Assembly: GCA_020796225.1 (NCBI GenBank)
Contig: CM036753.1
Location: 68,108,365-68,172,364, forward strand
Reading direction: 5' to 3'
DNA: 64,000 nucleotides
Source: Arion vulgaris
Lineage: Eukaryota > Mollusca > Gastropoda > Stylommatophora > Arionidae
The translations under genes were made by a program, and so were the position numbers. Within the stretch, counting starts at the first letter, position 1. Every line of letters begins with the position of its first letter. The notes under the pieces are model-generated. The model was not told where the DNA came from. It worked only from the letters and a program-made list of their open reading frames with translations, and did no database searches. This document shows, one piece after another, positions 15,401 through 29,200 of this stretch.

Positions 15401-18400
15401 TGTGACCTACAAGACATGTTGTAAGGAGGTGACTGAGGTAGGGGCCTAGAGAAACGATCCTAGTAAATAAAATCATTGCAGAAATCGGATGTGCTGACCT
15501 ACTTGTAGGTGCATAACTGGCAGAACGCACAATTGCTCTTAGGCTCAGATCACATACACATCACTGAGTTCTTTAACAAGTGGTCGATATGGAGCTTTCG
15601 AAGTAGAAGAAGAAGTAGATTACAAAATATCATAAACAATCTGCTGCAGGTTATTAGACTGGAAATTGACAGATGGGGAATCCTCAGCTTTTACATTTGA
15701 GTGGATAAAAATGTGTATCATCCTGTTGTAACAGTCTAGGTATCCCACCATGGCATTTTCCACAGACTAGTTAAGAACCACTGATCAATTTGTAGGGACA
15801 TTATTCCAGGTAGTAAAATAAAACCAAGTAAAAGTAGTTCATAAACGTTTCAAAGCGTTAAAATAATTAATAGTTATGAATATTTATCACATTTCTGTAA
15901 TAAAGTTACTTATTAAGGTACAGTTTTTTCATTTTATGTGTTTTTCTTTATTAACCACAGAAGATCTAACATGAATTATGCTGGAGAAAAATACATTAGC
16001 AATTTAATTCTGAATTCTCCAGGTCTGCATTGCTACTCTGAAACTATTTGATACACTGCTACAGAAAGAGGATGAACATATCTTTCACTGTCTTCTGCTT
16101 CGTAACCTGCTAGGAAGAAACTATCTGCAGGGGCCCGCACCAGTAGAAGAGAACTCATTAGCTACTACAGTTGTCAACAAGAAAGTTGTGAACAGCCATG
16201 AGCACGAGAAGTCTAATATACCTCCAGATAACCCAGAAAATCATACAGATGTATCAGAAAGTAACACATTTGCTTCTGGTTCCATAATTAGTAGTGAATC
16301 TGATCAGCCTGCTAGGAGTTCCCCAAAAGAGCTTAAAGAAATTGCAAGTACTGCCCAGCAGTTGAATTCAATTAAGTACATCAATAGCCAATCAGCACCA
16401 GATAATAGTAACAGCTCAGCTGAAAATACATCCAACTTTGATAATCATCAAGCACAAGACTTGTCCTCCCATAATGAACAAACATCTGGTGCATCTTGCA
16501 CAGTGTCTACATGTCAGGATAATGATGAGATAATTAGTCAGTCTTCTGAGTCCAGCCTCAGCACACCTGGCCATTCACCCAGTTCTTCTGTGTCTTCCAG
16601 TTTGCCTTCAGGTAAGAGGAGAAGTTAGTACAATTGTGAGAAAAATTTAATGTCCTAAAGATTGCAAATGTAATTGTACAAACCACTCGACCATGCGTTG
16701 CCGGGGCACACAGGGGAAGCAAAGAATAGTAACACTGCGATCTACAAGGCGACTTTGGTAGGGGCCAAGGGAAACTACTCTAGTAAATAAAGTGCGTCGC
16801 AGAAATCAAATGTGCTGATCTACTTGTAGGTGCATAATTGACACAATGTACAATCGCTCTTAGGCTCAGATCACATACAAATCACAGAGTGGTTAACAAG
16901 TGGTAGTTATGGAGCGTTCGAAGAAGAAATACAAACCACTTCGAGCTAGGGAGCAGGTAATAGATACAACAGTTACATATTTAGAGATAAATTATATACA
17001 AAAAGCATTAGAAAATGTACTTTGAATTCATTCACAAAAGAGAAAAATGTGTGACTTGTTAAGCTGTTAAGTACAACCCCAGTCTCCATACGATTATCTC
17101 TGAGAGTATGTTCTGAATAAAAAACCACCACCACACTTGTCTAGAACATAAGTTCCAAGAGGGTTTATTAGTAGTAGTGGTTTATAAGCATTTTAGACGG
17201 AAACATTGACTTTATCATCTGCTATCCATTCCATTATAAAAGTGTTGTGCTTTAAATCTTTTACCTTAATTATAAAACTGATTGTCTGTGTGTCACAGGA
17301 CAAACTTGTGCATGCCAAACTCTGGAATCATGACATTTGAAAATTATGAACAGTGTATTCCTGCAGATATGTGTAGGTTAACCTGGCCATTTTTAACTCT
17401 GTGTGCTATAATTACCAAGTTAAGAGTTAGTGAAGTTGGTTTAAAAAATGTATAAATTTCAGAACCTGTTCAGCAGCCATTAAAATAGTTTCATTGAATG
17501 TGCACCATGGTAAATGGAGACAAATGCGTCATTTGTGAATGGGGAGTATAAAAAAAAACGGATCAAGATTTCTTTGCTATTGAAACATGCAAGACAAATT
17601 TAGTTTTCCACATCAATTGCTTTTAGATTTTCCTCTGTATAATATATTGGCGAATACAATTCTTAAATAACATAAAAATTAAAACACCTGTTTTTGTACT
17701 ATGAGATATATTGGTGAATGCAATGTTAGTACTATATTTTCTTTGTCCTATGGCACACGGTGGGTGAGTTTTCAACACCACCCCAGTCATTTTTTTCGCA
17801 GTGCTTCTCTGTTACGCAAGTGAAGCTGGGTTGACCTGAGGGCCTTTATAGTTGGAGAAAATTGCACATGTAAATTCAATGCAAAGCTGGGTAGTAACGC
17901 TAATTATTGATATAAAGTATATTCACCAAGTACCACCGTTCATATCTGAAAATTGGACACTATAATGTTGATTTCAGGTTTTGCTTCCCCCATATTTGTT
18001 CGCTCTGAAGTTCATAAAGTGGTTAACTGTTTCTTAAGTTTGCTACCAGAAGAAGCAAAGTCATCATATCAAACATCTGACAGTGCTTATGACATGTACC
18101 TTAGAGATGCTCACAAACAGGTAAACTTAATCATATATTTCTTTAATGTTTGGTGTATTCAGATCTTGTGGAAGTAAATGATATCAATATAGATGGAGAC
18201 TGCAGTAAAACTATGTAGAATGGCGAAACTCATAATAACAAAGTACTGTAGTTTTACAAAATACAATGACAATACACAACAACGTTTCGACCAAAAAGGC
18301 CTTTTTGGTCAAAACGTTGCTGTGTATTGCCATTGTTTTGTATTTTGTAAAACTACAGTACTTTGTTATTATGTGTTTCCCATTAAAGTAAATGGGATAT

Positions 18401-21400
18401 TGTTACAACTAGTGAATTCAAATAAATACTTAAGAATCTTTCTCTGTACATTATGCTATCAGTGCCAAACCTAGATGTTGACATCAAATGATAGAAGAAA
18501 ACTTGTCTAGACAGAGATGAAGTGTCTACGCAGAATGCTGATAGTATCATGAAGAGACTAGTTTAGAAAGGAAGCCATCAGAGGGAAAATGTGGGTGTAA
18601 AGTCAGTACTGAACTTCATCAAGAAACAACAAATTAAACGATTTGGACACATAAGCAGATTACAAACAGAGAGTGTGCCTCAAAGAGCAATGCTACTCCG
18701 ATACAGTGAATACACAGCAAAATGTTGTCCCACACAAAAGATGGCCCCACCGAAGAAATAACAGAGGCAGTGAAAGACACATTGTATGCAGTGCACACAC
18801 TAATCCATGCTATAAATCTCTGCTTATCCTGACGCTGTGAGGTAAAACAGGATTAGAGAAAAAAACCACCTAAGAGCTTTGATGATATTAGATGGGAGAT
18901 GCATTCCGGATATCTTCTTCAACTTTCACTCTTCACTTTAATCACTCTGTGTAGTTTGAGACATTTAGTGTAAGTACATTTTACTAGTTTAAATTGAAAC
19001 TTTGTACTTTTCTACCCATCACATCTGGTTTTGTTTGAGTTTGTTCTCCTTACATTGACAGTTTCCATACTGTCTGCACAGCAGCACATATGATTCTTCT
19101 CTGCAGCAGCGATTTGCTGCAGCAGCAGGAATACAACCACATTTTTTTGGAGACATAAGCTGCTTGTGTCTGGTGCGTTTATTCATGAACCAAATCATCA
19201 GTCTTCAAATCACAGTACTGACCCATCTCTTCTGGAAGACTGTTCCGGAAAAGTAATATACTCTTCAGTTATTTTGGAACACAGACATTTGCATCATCCC
19301 AAGAAAATAAGAGTCTATTTTATATATTGTTTTCTTCATTGTTCACGCTCAGACCTCATCTGAAATATGTTCAAAGAAGTAGGAGTCTGTCTCAGGTGGT
19401 CAAGACTTGTCATGCAGTGTCACTGGTGACAGCCATATCTGTCTTCTGTTCTCATCACACACTAGACATCTGTGTTATATGTGTTCAGAAGTCATCTTGT
19501 CAATGCCACGTTCACACTTTGAAGTTCCTATTTTTAGTTTGTTGAAAAAATGGTATCTCAGTTTGTTGTGGCTTCTTAAAATTCTAACTATTCCAACTTT
19601 TCTTTTGAGTTTGTAATATGGATCGTTGGTCTCGTGGCCTTGATGTTCTGTTACCAACTTCATTGTGTATTTTATTGTGGCAGGTATGTTGCAATGATAT
19701 TAGATCTACTGTATCACAGTTCTTTTAAAGTGCTGACATAGACTGTGTAGTCCCTCTCTTAGATCTTTTAGTTGTGCATTTTTATAGCTTCTTATTTCTG
19801 CAACTACAGATAATACACCCGGGAAAAGAACTCTTTGCCTAATTGCTCTTCTTCTTTCATGGTTTCTACTGCAGTTTTCAAGGTATCTGCTTCTGCTCTA
19901 AAGTTGCTAGAGAATTTATTTGTTGCTACTGATAATCTTTTCTGTGTGCAGTTACTTAGATAGATTTCACCTCCTCTATATTCTATTGCAAGGCTGTCAA
20001 ATGTGGCGCACCTGAGCGCCATGTTGTATATTTCTGGTGCCCCAAGTTACTCTGCCGGCTTTAACAAAAATCATAATTTTAAGGAAGGAAAAAGCATTTC
20101 TGAATAACAGATTATTACATTTTTTGGTAATTTGTGTACATTTTTGTCTAGTTTGACATATTAGGTCACTTGTGTACATTTTGATGTGTCTAACAGACAC
20201 ACTGTTATTTAATACCAATTGTTTGGTCAAAACAAAACCTATTTTACAGTTTGCCATACAAGAAACAGTTTGTAAAGATTGGGCCTGGCCAAAAAGACCA
20301 GTGGTTCTTGCTGAGTATGTGATGGAAGTATTTTATGAAGGATCATTTCTACACATGCTGTTTGATAAACTTTTGCATCTTTTAGATCAGGTTTGTTAAT
20401 ATTTTCCTTTGTATTATCTCAATCCATGAGATCTTGTTAGATGCATTTTAATGTTACCAATCTATACAATTGAAGATTGCATTGAAGATACCCTCTAATA
20501 TTATCTTCATCAGTATGTCAAGTCTTTTAATCACCATTTTTAAAATTACATCAGGGACCCTCTCTGGTGCTGTGGAGTTTGTGCACAGCAGCTGAGATAT
20601 TCCTGTGTAAGAAAGAGATCGGAGCACATATGGTTACTCACCGAAGTGCAAGGATGATTTCTATCAATGAATGAATGAATCAATCAATCAATGTAGCCAA
20701 AATATTGTATTTGTTAAACGTTTAATTATTTGAGAAATCCTCTTTTCACTTTTAATTGTTGCAGTACTTCTTTATTAGTTTTTCCTTTTATTCTATGATA
20801 TTCTCCCTGCTCTTCTATATGTCAGAATCTCAAAATCTTTGATTATGTTGTCCAGCTGTTTGTTCATTGTCCATGTTTCTGACCCATACAACAATGCTAA
20901 GAGTGATTTTGACTTAGAAGTCATTAAAGAAAATATATTCAGTGCTATAAATGTAAACCCACTTTATTTATTTCATTTCTGTGTGAATATTCAAAGAAGT
21001 TTATTTCCAAATTGCTATTTTCTTAGAGTTATTCAGTGAATCTGCTGTTGACGGCACTTATAGCGAAAGTAGCCTTGATTCCACACCCAAACCTGCATGA
21101 ATTTCTCCTTGATCCATTTTTACCAACTGTAGATGGAACCCAGACTCTCTACTCTGTGCTGATCAAGGTAAATAAGTACTCACTTGTTAGTTGTTTAGTA
21201 AATTTACTTTAAATTATCTGTTGATATTAGACAGAACTAGTTTGTTAGTTGCATTTAGAATAGACAGAACTGTTTCGTAGTAATAATTCTCAGAGCTATC
21301 TCTGGAGTAGTAAAGTCCTTTAAAAATATATTGACATTGCAACATTTTAATAGTTTAATAATACAATATTTATGATGGTTTCCTACTTCTTATTCGAACG

Positions 21401-24400
21401 CTCCATATTGACCACTTGTTAACCACTCTTGTATGTGAGCTGAGCCTAAATGCAATTGTACATTGTGCCAGTTATGCGCCTACAAGTAGGCCAGCACATC
21501 CGATTTCTGCAATGCTTTTCATTTACTAGGGTAGCTTCCCTAGGTCTACATCAGTGGCCTCTAATGACATGGCTTGTAGGTCGCAGTGGTACTACTCTTT
21601 GCTTCCCTAGCAGGCCCCGGCACTGTACAGGCGGATAGTATCCTACAATCCTTCATCTTCATTCACCCCGAAATACTATTTTGTTAGTCATATCATAGTT
21701 TACAGTTAGGTTGTGCTATGGTTTGGTTTTGTCTGTCTTTTGGTTTTACACCCATTTTCAGCACACCCCATTCTTGAACCGGGTTTTCCTTTTCTTTTTA
21801 ATCTTTACTCACTAAGCCAGACTGCAGTGATGTTACCAGGGCCAACACTTGAAGGCTAGCAGGGTCCTGGCCAGCTCTTGTTCTGTCATCTCATTCACAT
21901 TCTTAGGCTACTCTTATATTTTATATTGAAAATGATGGTTTAGTTTATATCATATCATCATCCTTTTTTCTACTCCCAATTTTTTTCCGATCCAGAAGCA
22001 CTTGAGCTTTGAGCTCTTCGGCTCAGTGCCATGGACATCGTAACCCTTCGGTTCGGTACCACGAATACTGTAAACCTGGAGAACCTGTGGCTTTTCTGCC
22101 AGCCCGCGCAATTAAACCGCACTCACAGAGGGCTTGTCACCCGTCATCCAACACGCTATGAACACGCTGGGCAGGCAGGCTTTCTACTCCAATAAGAACA
22201 TAGAGTCACAACTGCAGTTGTGGTTTGACTTTTCAAGGAGGCTGAACCAAAGCATTTATATATTCTTATAGTGGGGGTTAAAATATATATTTTACATGAT
22301 AAGTTTGCTAACCCCCTACATGTACAACCCTATTAACCTGTCACTTATAGCAAGTGTCTAGGAAGATGCATTTGTCATTTTCTTTTTTTCCCAATAAGAG
22401 ACTCTAGAATCTGTACTAGAATATAGCTGATTTTGAATTAGGTTAATTGGGTTGATGAGTTTAAATAATCACAATTTCCAAATCCTTCCACTGTTTGGAA
22501 TGTCAGATACTCTCCTAAAAACTTGCTAACTTAACCATATAATCTTGTCATAATTTAGTGGTCATGGCAACCTACTGTTGGATGAGTACACTAAAATTGA
22601 TGTTGAATCAATCCAGTGATTTAGGGAGTTTGGAATTACACGTTGTAGGGCTGAATGCATAAGGGGCAGAGAGACAAGTGTGTTTAACCAGTGAGCCACA
22701 GGAACCACCAGTATGCATACCCTTCAACAACTGTTAGGGGAGACTGAACACCTATTAGTCTGGACGGAGTGCAGTGATGTTAGTTTAGTAACCAACAACC
22801 AATAGTGGTCATGGCAAATTATACTTAGACTGGTTATCAATTATATGAGGAATAGCATAATAGCACTCCAGACACGTGTATAGGTGCTCCAATCTCCGCC
22901 TCCGAAATTCAGCAGCGTCCAGTGGCCCAACACGCAAGTTCGATGTTGATTAACCAATCTCTTAACGTATTTGGTATGTCGTTCTTTTTGGGCTGCACCA
23001 ATATCGACACCCATTTCTGTCAATCCGGTCAGCGAGTGGGATTCACATGAAGAACCAGATCTTACAAGGACAGAATGATGGCATCTGCCTTGAAGAAAGT
23101 GGAATAAATTATGAAATTATAACACTCACAAATCCAGGGATATGAACATAGTCAGATCTGTTGTTATAGCATTGGTTCTGTTAGTCACAATCAGGGTGCA
23201 GAGACTCCAGGCCTTTTTGATTCTACCATCTAAACCTGTAGAGGACTAGATTTTGTACTGATCGCAAGTCTAATGATCTAGCATGAAATAATCATGAAAT
23301 CTATGAGGGCTCATATACGAATGAAATGTTATGAAAGTTTGTTGTCTATTATATATAAATGGGTGGCGTCTGTAGCTTAGGCAGTGTTAAAAAGCTGTTG
23401 TTGATTTGCAAAGTCCTGTAAAGGATATGTAATTAACTTTTTTTAATATATAAATGAAAGTTTGTGAATCATGGAGACTTTCAGTACTTACAGAAATGAA
23501 ATCTTGAAATTATAAAACATTTATAGTTTATAGTTTTAATAAACATCAATAATATGTCTGACAGCTAAAGAAAACATAAGTTTTTAGTTAAACTGTAGAG
23601 TAATTGAAGAGTTTACCTAGTATTGTCAGTTGAATAATTTATCTATTTACTGATTGTCTCAGGTGACTAATGAAATCAAACACCATCAGAAATCAGACTC
23701 AACGTTTTGTCAAAAGTTGTTACTGGCAAGAAAGCAGCTGTTGGGTGTGGTGCCAACAATTCACAGGTAGGAAGATATGATACTTTTTCCAGACACACTC
23801 TTGAGATGTCAACGGAAATAAATTCAAAGCATTCAGTGTGAGGTTGTTATATCTTCAATTCATCATCATCACCTTTCAACTCCCATCGGAGCACAGGTCT
23901 TCAACAAACTTCTTCCATCTCTTCCTCTCTCTTGCCATCCCTTCCAATTCTTTCCATTTGCCCCCTGTTGGGGACCTTCCCTGTTCGGATGGTTGAGTTG
24001 AGTTATTCCATATTGTTGTACTATCCATGTTTGTTGAAGTTTTTTGGCTTATTTTTTCTACAGGGTGAGGTAGCCAGCCCCACCCTCCTTAGTCGCCTCT
24101 TACGACATGCCTGGCAGGTAGACATTGCTGCATATTCTTTCTTCCCCCTGTGGGCCCCGGCAGCACTCGGGCGGATCCCTACCTTAGTCGCCTCTTACGA
24201 CATGCCTTGTAGGTCGCAGTGTTGCAATTCTTTGCTTCCTTGGGCCCGGCAACACACGGCGATATCTTCAATTAGATTGTTCAAAAATGGAACTCATGAT
24301 GACCACATACATTTTTTAAAAATGTTTATTGTGCATTATGCAGTTATGTAACAGATGTTGGACACTGTGAGGATATCTGAGGACAGTCTTCATTGTGCAG

Positions 24401-26214
24401 GCATGCAAGGACACCATTTATGCTTACCTAAAGAGAGTCCTCTACAACAGCGTACATTGGAGAGACAACTTTATCACTAGTTTTTAGACTGTCTAACATG
24501 GTGATGACAGTCATACTTATCAGAAGTTCCTTTCATTAGCTTGTTGAGAAGATGGTATTTTGGTGTTAGCATAACACAGTGGCAGGGAATTGAATTGTAA
24601 ACCAATGGAAGATGTTTGTATCCCTGTACAGTCAACTTCCATGGAATCGTCTTTGGAGCTACTCTATAAGTGCTCTGACACTTAGACGTTCAGTTTGCTG
24701 AATGTGGCATGGTACCTATTGGAACTTTCTGGGTGCATAGATATAGATTCTGTTAATTAAGAAAAAAATTGTTGTGGTATCTCATTCTATTGTAACCTGT
24801 TGGAAAGATTTGACTGCGACATTAATCTTATTAAATTAGATTTTAATTTCAGCATTTGAGTTTAATGGTCAATTTATCTTCTGATCAGTGATGTCACCAC
24901 AGGTACCAAAATGGGACCTAGTTATGTCTACCTGATCATGGGTTATCTTGAACACCAATTATGGAGTTGGTTACAATGTTACTATTCTTTGTTTCCCTTT
25001 TGGGTTTCAATAACACACAGAAAAGAGAATGCTATACCCACAGGCAAACACAACTTTTCAAGCAGAAATTGAAGCCATGCTTCCAATCCCGAGTTCTATT
25101 GATTATCTGAAGGAAATCATAAAGTTAATTGAAGCTGTTGATGCTGTGATCTGATGACTGACAGAAGAACAACAAGACAGAAGAAGAGAGTACGTAACAC
25201 TAAATTTTTTCCCTTAACAAAAGAAGAAAGAAAATTGTGATATATGTATGAATTCTTAATCACTAACTTGAATTGTTTTCTTTAACTGATAGTCTACGAT
25301 CCTATCATTCCAAACTTGACATATGGTAAGTTTCATCCTTTTTTTGACATTTACTAGAAGAAAACTTCTTTGCTACCCATTGCTTGCTCCTACACATTAG
25401 CTATTTATTTCTTATTTGGTGGTGGTTACAAGATAGCAGTAGAAAATACCATTCAATTGACATGATTAAATGGCTAATTTGCCTTAAATTTTATTCCTTC
25501 AAAAGTGATGGACGAGGGTAAGTTTAATGCCTTGAGCCATGAAGACTTGAGCATGATATTTATGTGACATGAAATCCAAGCATGAAATGTCAATCCGTCA
25601 TGATGTTGGAAACTTGAGCATTTCAGAATTTCCTTTCTAATTTCATTAAAAAACAAACCATCAGTCAATCTTTCATTGATGTTTTGCACAGATTTGATAA
25701 ATTTAGTTATTATTAAAAACTCATTTTGAAGTGTAACATTTGTTATGCAATTCATTATTAGTCCCTCATCTTTTTCTTATCCATCCCACTCTAACCTTTG
25801 TTGTTTTATTGTATTTTACTTTACAAATCTGGCTTGCACATATATTTAGAAGCAAACTTTTGAAGCATACATATTTACAGAGCATTCTAACTTTTGATAG
25901 CTACTAAGATTCTGTTTGCATTAATATAAGTTTTGAGATATTTATTACATTGCAATGTAAATTGTAGATCAGCGTTGCCCAATGCTGCGCCAGCGTGCGC
26001 AGGTCATAAACTCATTGCACCCTATTTTACTCTGCCATTTTTAACGCTTTAACAGATTTCAAGAAAACATGATTTTTCAGTTTTTCCTCTAGCACCCCAA
26101 AACGCTATCCATCTCCAGCAGCATCTCTTCTCTTGCTCTTTTTCGACTGGTATCTGCTTAGTATATGTGGCCTTTTCATCTTTATAGATGGTCATTTACA
26201 TATGCTATTTATTA

Positions 26215-26248
<34 letters not shown>

Positions 26249-29200
26249 AATATATTAACATATAAAAGATTAACAGTCACTAATCTAGTTTAAATTTTCT
26301 AATGTAGAAAGATCACCTTTGAGTAGTAGACTCTACCACCTGGTATTGCACTTCTCTAGAGAGTGGGAGTCTTCTAGGTATGAAAGAAAACTTTAGAGAA
26401 ACCCCCCATCCAAATCTTATATTACCTTAGAGATTCAAAACAACAATACATACAAAGTGAAAATTAATGATAGCATTAAAATGTAAATGCAAGAAAATAA
26501 AACATGAACATTATAAAAAAGTGAACTTTTAATAATTCCATGTTCTTATTTTCTGTATATATTGTCATTGAATGCACTCACTTTTATCCTTCCAAATGTC
26601 TTGATGTCTTTTTAACACAGATACTGTATGCATCAATTGTTCTTTATGTTTTTGTTAAAAGGGATGATCGTTGCATTTCAACTCAGGTATGCATTTTGTG
26701 CAATTGTAAACATTGTTGTGGTGGATTTGATTTCATATCCATTCAATTTTGTATTTATATACAGTTTATGGTCATCTAAAAAAAAAGATACCATCAAAGT
26801 TGGTTGTGAAAGTAAAGAGAACTTTGCTAAGACATGTATAACAATTTAAACACCATGAAACTCTGATAACATCAGATAGTAGATGTAGATCAGATATAAA
26901 GAATAGAATCAGTTATATGAGGACTATCATCATAGCACTCCGGACATGTCCATAAGTGCTCCAATCTCCGTCTCAGCACATCCAGCAGCATCCAGCGGCC
27001 CAACACGCCAGTTTGATGTTGATTAATCAATCTCTTTGCACCTTTAGCATGTCAGCTCCTTTCGGCTGCACCAATATTGACACCCATCTCTCTCAATCTG
27101 GTCAGTGAGTGGGATTCACAACCCTGAAACTCCTCTGTTCGGAAAGACTCTATCAATGCATGAAGAATGTCATTTCGATCTATGGCAACTCTCTCTGATA
27201 TTGTATGATATTGTAGCCAAGCCAGCCAATCTATCAGTTCATTACCCCTAACTCCTGGGTGCCCAGGGACAAAAGTGAAGGTGATTTTGCTGATCATCGC
27301 TGATAAAGAATAGAATACTCCAGGCAAAGGCAGCAGTGCAGGAAATGAAGGAAAAAGAATATGCTACAAGTATTTGCTTATCGAAGTTAGAGAAAGAGAG
27401 CTGTTCATTTCTATATAGAGCCATCAATGACATATACACACAAGTCATGAAACACTAGATAAACAGCAACATCCCTGGAGGACACGGAAGTGTGGTTTTA
27501 CTGAAGAATACTGAGAATCCCATAGAGTGCTAGAATCACTACTGTTGATGTACTGAAAGAGGTCAATGCACACGAGAAAGGTGATTTGTAACTACGAAAG
27601 AGGCAATCATCATTATTTGGTCATGTTTTGAGAAGAGATGAATTAGAAAACATTGTGCCAGAAAAGTAAATAGAGGATGAGACATAGGATGACAGGAAGA
27701 GAAAATTTTAGACAGTCTAACTTCAGGGCTGCTAAAATGACAAATGTGGAGTTGTTGAATGAGGTCAAGACATAGAGAGAGCCTATCATCGATATAAGAA
27801 AGAGGCAGTCATCATTTTTCGGGCATGTGATGAGGAGGGAGGCTTAGAACACATTGTGACAACCTGTAAAATCGAGGGTAGACCAGAAAGAGGAAGACAG
27901 AGAGAAAATTTTAAATAGCCTGATTTCATATCATGGTAGAATAACAACATCTGAGTTGATAGCAAACACCAACGACAGAGATTTGTGGAGATCCATGATC
28001 GCCTACGCCAGCCGGCACGGCACCTGGTAATGATGAACTTAATTGCACAGAAAAGTGTCAACATCTGAACTGATAGTCAGTATTCAGGACAAACGTTTGT
28101 GGAGATTCATGTTCCTTTATGCCAGCTGGCCATAAATTTGTATTTATATATATTTTAATACAGTACTATACATAAATTATAACAGTGCCCATATAATTAT
28201 AACGGTACCTTTACATAACTTATAACGGTACCTATACATAACTTATAACAGTACCTATACATAACTTATACAGTACTATACATAACTTATAATGTACCTA
28301 TACCTTATAACAGTACCTATAACTTATAACGGTACATATACATAACTTATAACAGTACCTATACATAACTTATAACGGTACCTATAACTTCTAACGGTAC
28401 CAATACCTTATAACAGTACCTATGCATGACTTATAGCAGAACCTATACATAACTTATAACAGTACCTATAACTTATAACAGTACCTATAACTTATAGCGG
28501 TGCCTATATATAACTTATAACAGTACCTATGCATGACTTATAACAGAACCTATACATAATATATAACAGTACCTATGCATGACTTATAGCAGAATCTATA
28601 CATAACTTATAACAGTACCTATAACTTATAACAGTACCTATACATAACATATAACAGTACCTATACATTATTTATAATTGTACCTATACATAAGTAGTAA
28701 CAGTGCATGTACATAACTTATGGTAATGCTTGTGTACATTAGTTATAACACTAAAAAGTAAATAACTTGTAACGTATAATAGTGCTTATACTAAGCAATA
28801 TTAAATGTCCTTTCTTTATCTAACACTTTGTCTCTAACGTCAATGCCTGCTTTGTGATTTTTTGATAATTTCTTCTCAGATTATGCCTAACATTTCTCCA
28901 TCTTCTTTTTCTTATAACATTTATTACCTATTCTAAGACAGTTCTAATATTTCATAGTGCATAACACATCTAAATCACAACTTTCATAAGCTTTAAAATG
29001 TAATATATAACATATTAAAAAACAACTCAATAAGAACAACCAATTCACTCTTAGAATCCTTTCAGAAATTCATCATTCTGTGTTTTATCAACCATTTGTG
29101 TCATACAGACATGCTTGATTGATTGATTGATTGATTTTTGGCTCTGTCTGCCGAGAGATTAGCAAGACAAATAATGTACTCATCATAGACGTCAATGACT

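Noticed and set aside
23360..23395. tRNA-like motif gtctgtagcttaggcagtg
   Set aside because: It resembles an A-box region of a SINE T3 head, but no B box follows at the right distance.
23932..24351. 139-codon open frame on the plus strand
   Set aside because: It runs antisense through the chimeric SINE and past its end, so it is fortuitous.
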